Shown here piece by piece: positions 57,551-64,000 of a stretch of 64,000 bases of DNA. Position 1 is the stretch's first letter. Each line of letters begins with the position of its first letter. The translations under genes were made by a program, and so were the position numbers. Source of the DNA: SIG452 sp045638525 (GTDB lineage Bacteria; Bacillota; Clostridia; UMGS1840); the NCBI GenBank assembly GCA_045638525.1, contig JAZUBQ010000023.1:124001-188000 (forward strand). The letters run 5' to 3'. The notes under the pieces were generated by a model. That model did not search any database. It saw nothing but the letters and a program-made list of their open reading frames with translations, and had not been told where the DNA came from.

Positions 57551-58381
57551 ATGCCAGATATCTTAGAAATTTTAAAAGTTATTTTTATCGGAATTGTGCA
57601 GGGGATTACCGAATGGCTTCCCGTTTCCAGCACAGGACACATGATTTTAGCGGACGAATTTGTGAAGCTGAATGTGTCGGAAGCTTTTTTGGAAATGTTT
57701 TTGGTGGTAATTCAGTTTGGTTCAATTTTAGCGGTTTTAGTGTTGTATTTCCATAAGTTGAATCCCTTTTCACCTAAGAAAACAGCGGCTGAGAAGAGCG
57801 AAACCTTAAATCTTTGGGGCAAGGTAATTGTTGGGGTTCTTCCTGCGGCGGTCATCGGACTGTTGTTTGATGATATCTTAAACGAAATTTTTTATAACCC
57901 CGTAACCGTTACCATTACGCTGATTGTATATGGTGTTTTGTTTATCCTTCTGGAAAATCGCAACAAAAAGCTTTCTCCGAAAATCAATGCATTATCTGAA
58001 CTTACTTATCGGACAGCACTCTATATTGGGCTGTTTCAGCTGTTGTCCTTGATTCCCGGAACTTCTCGTTCCGGCTCCACCATCTTGGGTGCAATGCTGA
58101 TTGGATCTTCTCGTTTTGTGGCGGCAGAATATTCCTTCTTTTTGGCAATTCCCGTAATGTGTGGTGCCAGTCTGTTAAAAGTGGCGAAGTTTATGCTGTC
58201 AAACACTTTAGCAGGCGGAGAAATTGTGATTCTTGCCGTGGGGATGGTTGTGGCGTTTTTGGTATCGGTATTTGCCATCAAATTCCTGATGGGATACATC
58301 AAAAAACACGATTTCAAAGCCTTCGGTTATTACCGTATTATTTTGGGGATTATTGTTGCGCTATACTTCATTTTTTGTTAA
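57551..58381 (+). CDS. uppP: Undecaprenyl-diphosphate phosphatase (BacA family)
   Basis: ATG at 57551 follows GAGAGGAG; the longer TTG form is not supported. The 276-residue membrane protein has both catalytic motifs, GITEWLPVSSTGHM (E21, H30) and LIPGTSRSGSTI, and about eight membrane segments. It dephosphorylates undecaprenyl pyrophosphate so the lipid carrier can be reused for peptidoglycan. A strong terminator follows. Confidence 0.95.
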   Translation: MPDILEILKVIFIGIVQGITEWLPVSSTGHMILADEFVKLNVSEAFLEMFLVVIQFGSILAVLVLYFHKLNPFSPKKTAAEKSETLNLWGKVIVGVLPAAVIGLLFDDILNEIFYNPVTVTITLIVYGVLFILLENRNKKLSPKINALSELTYRTALYIGLFQLLSLIPGTSRSGSTILGAMLIGSSRFVAAEYSFFLAIPVMCGASLLKVAKFMLSNTLAGGEIVILAVGMVVAFLVSVFAIKFLMGYIKKHDFKAFGYYRIILGIIVALYFIFC

Positions 58382-58397
58382 AAACAGGTCAGTTTAT

Positions 58398-58430
58398 TTG
58401 CCCGAAAAGCAATTTTCGGGCAATTTTTTT
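58398..58430 (+). terminator. Terminator of uppP
   Basis: An 11-bp stem (58398-58408 with 58413-58423, loop GCAA) followed by seven T. Confidence 0.9.
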
Positions 58431-58538
58431 ATTTTTATCAAAAAAAGTTTTGTGAGTGAAATTCCTTGGTAAATCAGTGATTTTACAGGATTTTGATTCG
58501 GAAAAATCGGGCTGGGAAAAACTGTAAATGTTTTGTAA

Positions 58539-58567
58539 TTGCATTGTAACATAGTTTATGCTATAAT
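58539..58567 (+). promoter_or_regulatory. Promoter of the exported protein / YycH-YycI / polA genes
   Basis: TTGCAT at 58539-58544, a 17-base spacer and TATAAT at 58562-58567. Confidence 0.75.
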
Positions 58568-58631
58568 AGCAGTGCAACATAGGATAGTGTCGTTTGTGTG
58601 CAAATAGATTTTTACGAAGGAGGAAACGCTT

Positions 58632-59081
58632 ATGAGACGGAAGTTATTGTGTTTGGTTTGTGTTCTGTTATGTTTGTTTACTGTATGTTCTTATGCGGCA
58701 CCTTCTTCTATTTTATCAAAAGACTCCGGCACTTCGGGTCTGATTACCGTAACCAATCCCGCGAAAAACTATTCCACCACTTACAACAAAAATATCACGT
58801 TGTCCGGTTATGCACCTGCTCATTCCGATGTGTATGTTTATGTGTATGACGGAAACAGCTATAAACCCTACTATCAAAACGGCAGCGCATTGAGTGTTTC
58901 TGTGGGAGCATCCGGTATCTTTGCCATTCCGGTGAACTTATCTTCCGGAAAGAATCTGTTCCTGCTTCGTGCAGAATCTGAGGATTCTTATCAGAATATC
59001 ACGTTTGAAGTCAACGTTTTGAGTTCTGCCATGTTTGGCTTGATTGATCGCTTGAAATCTTTAGCCTTTAGTTTTAAATAA
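58632..59081 (+). CDS. Exported beta-sandwich protein of unknown function (149 aa)
   Basis: GAAGGAGG precedes ATG. The product has a clear signal peptide (about 1-22, ending SYA). An Ig-like region follows with LITVTNPAKNYSTTYNKN, ITLSGYAPAHSDVYV and GKNLFLLRAESED, and it ends in a short helix. Such extracytoplasmic Ig-like folds often present a small binding surface. No specific family is assigned. It lies 78 bases before the YycH-like gene and may be a partner of that envelope-signalling pair. Confidence 0.72.
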   Translation: MRRKLLCLVCVLLCLFTVCSYAAPSSILSKDSGTSGLITVTNPAKNYSTTYNKNITLSGYAPAHSDVYVYVYDGNSYKPYYQNGSALSVSVGASGIFAIPVNLSSGKNLFLLRAESEDSYQNITFEVNVLSSAMFGLIDRLKSLAFSFK

Positions 59082-59159
59082 GTTTTAACAGCGTGGATTT
59101 AATTTGTTAAAACTTGATTTCCCTTTGCAGACCTTATGGAAGTGTAAGGAGTATTCTTT

Positions 59160-60518
59160 GTGAAAAAGGAATTTTTTAAAACAGCAGTTTTGACCTGTTT
59201 GGTCATTTCTTCTTTGATGCTGTCTGTTCATATTTGGTATGAGAAAGAATTATGGTCCTGGGACTATAGTTCTTTTGTGTATTCATTGAAAAATTTATTT
59301 GAAAAAGAGAATTCCGGCAAATTTTCCAGTACCGATGAATTGGTCTACTGGAGTGAATTTTCGCCGGAATTTATTTCGTTTACCTACGGTTCTCAAAAAA
59401 TGATAGCCTACAATTCTTCTCCCGAGTTTGAAGATGCCCTCTCGGTGGTTTCTCAGGCTGTGGATTCTTTAACAAAGGAAGGGGAACTTGTTTCCATTAC
59501 CGAGGAAGAATATTTGAATACCTATAAAACCAACAGCGTAATGTTAAAATTTCCGGTGGAAGTCAATCTGCGGGAGTTTTTAAAACAGGATGATGACTTT
59601 TTTGGAACTGTGAAGAATCCCTACGTCACTACAGTGGTAATCGGGATTGATGAGTCGCAGAACAATTACCTTTCGTTTTTTAACAATGACACAGGTCACG
59701 CCCATCGGATGTCGGTCAGCACCGGCGTGGATTCTGTAGCGATTGCAGAATCCATTCTTTCTTCCGGGCAAAATTCTTCCTTTGCGTTTGAATTGAATTT
59801 TGACGTAAAAAAAGATGACAGTGAACGTATTTTATTTCATCGGTTTGTTCCCATCACGTTGGAAGAAACCACCTTACAGTCATTAAAAGCACAACCTGTT
59901 TTCTATTCTTCGGATTATGACGGCATTTTTAAAGCATTGGGAATTGTGAAAAATTCTGCCCGTACCTATCGTGACAAAGAGGGGACAGTGCATTTTATTG
60001 AAAACCGTTCCACCTTGAAAATTTTTGAAGAAGGTGCATTTTATTTTGAAGCCACTGAGCCGGAAGCGGGAGTCAGCTTGACGAATAATGATGAAAAACA
60101 AGCGGTTTTGGAATTTGTGAATCTGTTATATCAGAATATCGCTCCCAAAAGCGATGCCTATCTCAGATTGTATCATATTCAAACAGCAGATGGGCAAACA
60201 GAATATGAGTTTGTATATCAAACCAGAAACGGCGCTTTGTATCTGGAGGGAGAACCTGCAGTGCGGGTCGTGGTGGAAAACGGCGTGATTGTGACATATG
60301 AACAGCGATTGCTGGAAGTCTCTGTTGCCGGAGCAACCAAAACTACACTCAGTGTGTTGGAAGCGTACGATTCGCTGTATGACAGGGCAGATTTCAGCGA
60401 AAAAAGCAAACTGACCATCCGTAGTATGATTCCATGTCATATTATGAGAGATAGCGAAATTGAGGTTGGTTGGATATTCGGTTTTTCAGACAATTCTTTT
60501 GTATCTGTAATTCCGTAA
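59160..60518 (+). CDS. YycH-like two-component regulatory protein
   Basis: GTG at 59160 follows GTAAGGAG. The 452-residue protein has one N-terminal membrane anchor (about 8-28) and a large extracellular region with alternating beta and helical stretches. This is the shape of YycH, which restrains the WalK sensor kinase in Bacillus. Sequence likeness is weak. The assignment rests on the anchor and size and on the YycI-like gene 60 bases downstream. No WalRK genes are in the window. Confidence 0.65.
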   Translation: MKKEFFKTAVLTCLVISSLMLSVHIWYEKELWSWDYSSFVYSLKNLFEKENSGKFSSTDELVYWSEFSPEFISFTYGSQKMIAYNSSPEFEDALSVVSQAVDSLTKEGELVSITEEEYLNTYKTNSVMLKFPVEVNLREFLKQDDDFFGTVKNPYVTTVVIGIDESQNNYLSFFNNDTGHAHRMSVSTGVDSVAIAESILSSGQNSSFAFELNFDVKKDDSERILFHRFVPITLEETTLQSLKAQPVFYSSDYDGIFKALGIVKNSARTYRDKEGTVHFIENRSTLKIFEEGAFYFEATEPEAGVSLTNNDEKQAVLEFVNLLYQNIAPKSDAYLRLYHIQTADGQTEYEFVYQTRNGALYLEGEPAVRVVVENGVIVTYEQRLLEVSVAGATKTTLSVLEAYDSLYDRADFSEKSKLTIRSMIPCHIMRDSEIEVGWIFGFSDNSFVSVIP

Positions 60519-60578
60519 ACTTTTATTGGAAAAACTATAACAGAGAATTCTTCATCTTTGGAAAGGAGTGAGTGTTTG

Positions 60579-61442
60579 ATGCAATGGCAACGGGCAAAAA
60601 CCATCTTGATTGTAGTGTTTTTTTTGATTAATGTGTTGTTGGTATCGTATCTGTTTATGGAAGAAAACCGTTCCGATGGACAAGCACTTTCTGATTTAAC
60701 AAACGTCCTTTCCCGCAATCAGATTACCTTGGAAATGACCATGTTACCCCGTTGGGAAAAGCAGGTTTTGGTGCCTGAATGGAACAGTCCGGTTTTGAGT
60801 TTAAAACAAGCCGAAGCGTTGATGGATTCTCCGGTGGCAATTAAGGACGGCTATTCGGATTCTGCAAAAACTTGCACATTGGTTGTTTCCAACAATCAGT
60901 TATCTTATCAAAATCTTAATCCCAATGATAAAAAATTCCGTAAAGTTACCGCAAAAAATGTAACTTCCAAACTAAAAGATGTGATGGACGTTTTGGGAGT
61001 TGAAAAATGGGTAACACCCGTGGAAATTTTAGAACAGGATAACACCATCACCGTTATCTATGAATATCAGATTGCAAAACGGAAACTGTTCGGTTCCAAA
61101 CTTGCGGTTACGGTTTCTTCGGACGGGATTTTAAAAATGGAAGGATTTTTGGGGATTCCTGACCAAAAGAATGGATTTTCCTACAGTCTTTCTCAATTGG
61201 AAACCGTTTTGCTGAGTCTGGCACAAAATAATGAAGACGAATATGCCATTTCCAATATCGAGCTTGGGTATTATCTTGGTAGTTATCGGGATGCATTGGT
61301 TTCGCAGGCAATTCCCATTTATGTGGTTACCACTTCCCAAGAAACACTGTTTCTGGATGCCAGAGACGGTGTAGAAAATACCCAGCGAAATCTTTCTTAC
61401 CTCGAGAAAGGAGACAACAATGAAGAAGTTTCTGGTGATTGA
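60579..61442 (+). CDS. yycI: YycI-like WalRK regulatory protein
   Basis: ATG at 60579 follows AAAGGAG by nine bases. The 287-residue protein begins with MQWQRAKTILIVVFFLINV, the hallmark of the YycI family, followed by an extracellular domain of about 250 residues (with QLSYQNLNPNDK and EYQIAKRKLFG). YycI and YycH bind WalK in the membrane and dampen its activity. The end overlaps the polA start by 23 bases. Confidence 0.82.
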   Translation: MQWQRAKTILIVVFFLINVLLVSYLFMEENRSDGQALSDLTNVLSRNQITLEMTMLPRWEKQVLVPEWNSPVLSLKQAEALMDSPVAIKDGYSDSAKTCTLVVSNNQLSYQNLNPNDKKFRKVTAKNVTSKLKDVMDVLGVEKWVTPVEILEQDNTITVIYEYQIAKRKLFGSKLAVTVSSDGILKMEGFLGIPDQKNGFSYSLSQLETVLLSLAQNNEDEYAISNIELGYYLGSYRDALVSQAIPIYVVTTSQETLFLDARDGVENTQRNLSYLEKGDNNEEVSGD

Positions 61443-63906
61443 TGCCAACAGTATTTTAAATCGTGCTTTTTATGCCATTCGTCCCCTGACCAACAAAGAA
61501 GGGTTGAACACCAACGGGATTTTTGGTTTTTTAAATATTTTATTAAAAGAACTGGATGCAGAACAGCCGGATTATATTGTGTGCTGTTTTGATGTATCCC
61601 GTGTAACCTTCCGTACGGCGTTATACGGCGATTATAAGGGAACCCGAAAAGAAACCCCTGCTGAGCTAAAAGAACAGTTTACACCCTTAAAAGAGCTTCT
61701 TACGGCTATGAATATCCCTGTGTTGGAAAAAGAAAACTACGAAGCGGATGATTTAATCGGAACCATCTCTCGTGTTTGTTCCGAAGAACAGCTGGAATGT
61801 TTGATTTTGACCGGCGATAAAGACGATTTGCAGTTGGTAGACGAGTTTGTCAATGTGAAACTGGTGATTACCCGTATGGGGAAAACCGAAACTACCCGAA
61901 TGGACATTGAAGCGGTCAAAGAAAAATACAGTGGTCTTTTGCCCAAAGAACTGATTGATTTAAAAGCCATTATGGGGGATAAATCAGACAATATTCCCGG
62001 AGTGGCAGGCATTGGCGAAGTTGGCGGATTAAAACTGATTGCAGAATATAAAACCTTGGAAAATTTATATGAAAATATTGACTCGGTGAAAGATAGTCTC
62101 AAAAAGAAACTGCTTGCCGACAAGGAAAACGCATTTTTATCCCGGGAACTGGGCACCATTTGTCGGGATGTTCCCATAGATACCGAAATTTCAAATTATG
62201 AAAGAAAACCTTATGATATTCCTCGTTTGACAGAAGTATTAACAAAGCTGAATTTCACCAGCTTTTTAAACCGTTTGACCGGGGAAAGTGCTCCTGCACA
62301 GCCAAAAGAGGAAATCACTATTTTCGGACGGGATGAATTTTTTGAATCTCCCATCCAAAACACACTGTATTATCTTTGTGACAAAGATTCCATTTTGGTG
62401 GAAAAAGAGGGTAGGGTTTATCAGCTTCCCTTTGATGATGAGGAATTTTTAAAGCTGTTGCAGGATAAAAACATGGTCAAAGTAACCGCACAGGTCAAAC
62501 AACAGATGCATTCCGGATTCTCTTTTTCGGGAGAAGTTCGTGATGTGGCGTTGATGGCGTATGTGTGTGACCCCAAATATAATGACGGTGACTTTTCTAA
62601 AATTTATTACCATTTTCTGTCGCAAATGGCAGAGGATGCGGCGGCATTTACCAAATATCTGCCTGCTTTGTATCAGAAGCTTAACAGTTTGGTGGAAGAA
62701 CATCAGCTCTTTTATATCAATGAAATGGAGCATCAGCTCATCGGTATCCTTTATGAAATGGAATGTCACGGTGTTAAAATTGATGCAACTTCTTTGGACA
62801 CTTTATCTGCGTTGCTAACCCAAAAAACCAAAGAACTTGCGGACGCAATCTATCTGGAAGCAGGAGAATCGTTTAATATTCTGTCACCCAAACAACTGGG
62901 CACCATACTGTTTGAAAAATTGGGACTGCCTCCCGTAAAGAAAACAAAATCCGGTTATTCAACCAATGCGGAAGTGTTGGAAAAACTCAGCGGAACCCAT
63001 AAAATTATTGATTTAATCAAAGAATATCGTCAGGTGACAAAATTAAATTCCACCTATGTGGAAGGATTTCGGACAGCGATGGATGAAGATGGGATTCTTC
63101 GTACCACCTATCAGCAGACTATGACTCAGACAGGACGTTTGTCTTCTACGGAACCGAATTTACAAAACATTCCCATTCGTACTGAAGAGGGAAGAAAAAT
63201 CAGAGAAGTGATTCTTCCGAAAAATGATTTGTTTATTTCTGCCGACTATTCTCAGATTGAACTTCGTGTTCTGGCGCATATTTCCGGGGATGAAAACTTA
63301 ATTCATGCCTTTATGGATGGGGAAGATGTTCATACCTCCACTGCAAAACGTCTGTTTTCGGCGGATGAAATCACACCTGACCACCGTCGTGCTGCAAAAG
63401 CGGTCAATTTTGGTCTGATTTATGGCAAAGGTGCTTTTTCTCTGGCAAAAGATTTGGGAATCAGCCGATATGAAGCACAGGAATATATCACCCGTTATCT
63501 GGGGCAGTATCCCAAAGTGGAAGACTATATGCAAAAAGTTATAGAAGATGCCACCGAAGATGGTTATACCAAAACCCTCTATCATCGTCGTCGGTATTTC
63601 CCGGAACTTCGGGAAAAGAATCATATGGTGAAAGAAGCCGGTAAACGTGCAGCATTAAACAGCCCCATTCAAGGGACAGCTGCCGATATCATCAAACTTG
63701 CTATGATTCGGGTGCATGAAGAATTAAAACCCTACAAAAGTAAACTTTCTTTGCAGATTCACGACGAATTGGTGATTGACTGTGTCAAAGAGGAAGAAGA
63801 AGCGGTGAAAGAACTGCTCAAGCGTTGTATGGAAAACGCGGTAAACTTGTCAGTTCCGTTGGATGTTTCTCTTTCAACAGGCAACAATTTAGACGAATGT
63901 AAATAA
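61420..63906 (+). CDS. polA: DNA polymerase I
   Basis: The 828-residue protein has an N-terminal 5'-3' exonuclease domain (VIDANSILNRAFYAI, TGDKDDLQLVD, MGDKSDNIPGV). The central region lacks the DxE 3'-5' exonuclease residues. The polymerase core is complete: SADYSQIELRVLAH (D609), KAVNFGLIYGKG and LQIHDELVID. It fills gaps and removes primers. GAAAGGAG precedes ATG inside the end of the YycI gene. The lost proofreading site is common in Firmicutes Pol I. Confidence 0.96.
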   Translation: MKKFLVIDANSILNRAFYAIRPLTNKEGLNTNGIFGFLNILLKELDAEQPDYIVCCFDVSRVTFRTALYGDYKGTRKETPAELKEQFTPLKELLTAMNIPVLEKENYEADDLIGTISRVCSEEQLECLILTGDKDDLQLVDEFVNVKLVITRMGKTETTRMDIEAVKEKYSGLLPKELIDLKAIMGDKSDNIPGVAGIGEVGGLKLIAEYKTLENLYENIDSVKDSLKKKLLADKENAFLSRELGTICRDVPIDTEISNYERKPYDIPRLTEVLTKLNFTSFLNRLTGESAPAQPKEEITIFGRDEFFESPIQNTLYYLCDKDSILVEKEGRVYQLPFDDEEFLKLLQDKNMVKVTAQVKQQMHSGFSFSGEVRDVALMAYVCDPKYNDGDFSKIYYHFLSQMAEDAAAFTKYLPALYQKLNSLVEEHQLFYINEMEHQLIGILYEMECHGVKIDATSLDTLSALLTQKTKELADAIYLEAGESFNILSPKQLGTILFEKLGLPPVKKTKSGYSTNAEVLEKLSGTHKIIDLIKEYRQVTKLNSTYVEGFRTAMDEDGILRTTYQQTMTQTGRLSSTEPNLQNIPIRTEEGRKIREVILPKNDLFISADYSQIELRVLAHISGDENLIHAFMDGEDVHTSTAKRLFSADEITPDHRRAAKAVNFGLIYGKGAFSLAKDLGISRYEAQEYITRYLGQYPKVEDYMQKVIEDATEDGYTKTLYHRRRYFPELREKNHMVKEAGKRAALNSPIQGTAADIIKLAMIRVHEELKPYKSKLSLQIHDELVIDCVKEEEEAVKELLKRCMENAVNLSVPLDVSLSTGNNLDECK

Positions 63907-63939
63907 AATGTCGCAGTGATTTTCACTGCGACATTTTTT
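63905..63939 (+). terminator. Terminator of polA
   Basis: A 15-bp stem AAAATGTCGCAGTGA with its complement (63905-63919 with 63923-63937) and a T run. No further gene starts before the window ends at 64000. Confidence 0.9.
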
Positions 63940-64000
63940 CGTCATTATAAAAACAATCCAATTCCCATTTTAGGGGATTTGTTTCAATATATTCATATAT

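Overview
The window reads as a chromosomal segment of a low-to-moderate G+C Gram-positive bacterium, most likely an uncultured member of the Clostridia. Supporting signs are AGGAGG-type ribosome binding sites, many TTGACA-17-TATAAT promoters, a T-box leader before ileS, YycH/YycI-like genes, an AbrB/SpoVT-type regulator, PASTA kinases, an S-layer-homology protein and a MITE-like element of a kind common in gut Clostridia. Genus and species cannot be read from the sequence. There is no phage or plasmid module; both window edges cut through ordinary chromosomal genes or their flanks.

Layout. 1-4.6 kb: the 3' end of serA, a promoter-terminator unit that looks like a structured RNA, a Cys-rich mini-protein, then DUF1385-prmC-NUDIX-hisF. 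4.6-10.5 kb: an HtrA protease and a lectin/S-layer protein on the minus strand, a zinc-ribbon membrane protein, and an OPT transporter with a PqqD-like partner. 10.5-15.4 kb: a carbohydrate operon (two Gfo/Idh/MocA oxidoreductases, a ThuA-like protein, a xylose-isomerase-like TIM barrel) read divergently from an AraC regulator. 15.4-26.7 kb: exported proteins, nitroreductase, PAP2 phosphatase, a NifX-like protein, uraA-like permease-upp, DUF421, an HpcH/HpaI aldolase, and a PHP phosphatase-M20 peptidase-Nif3 operon.

26.9-46.2 kb is the most unusual part: twelve consecutive co-directional genes encoding a Ser/Thr phosphorylation network. It holds two PP2C phosphatases, two soluble zinc-ribbon/FHA adaptors, a vWA-TM-FHA protein, a membrane FHA protein, a soluble zinc-ribbon kinase-FHA protein, a transmembrane kinase with a solute-binding-protein-like extracellular domain, a PASTA receptor with a degenerate kinase domain, a kinase with about eleven PASTA units, a lipoprotein with a PASTA-like tail, and another PASTA kinase. 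Modules are visibly shuffled between neighbours. A single strong promoter lies upstream, and a possible internal control hairpin sits before the first receptor kinase. I infer a cell-envelope sensing system in which membrane kinases signal to FHA readers and are opposed by the two phosphatases; the signal and the output are unknown.

46.4-47.7 kb carries five tRNA genes (Ser, Cys, Gly, Phe, Asp), a likely small RNA and an array of tiny hairpins. 48.0-52.9 kb has an AbrB-type regulator and an amino-sugar operon (APH-type kinase, ROK-like kinase, nagB, nagA). 53.1-57.4 kb has a small membrane protein and a T-box-controlled ileS with a MITE-like insertion in its leader. 57.5-64 kb has uppP, an exported beta-rich protein, YycH- and YycI-like proteins and polA.
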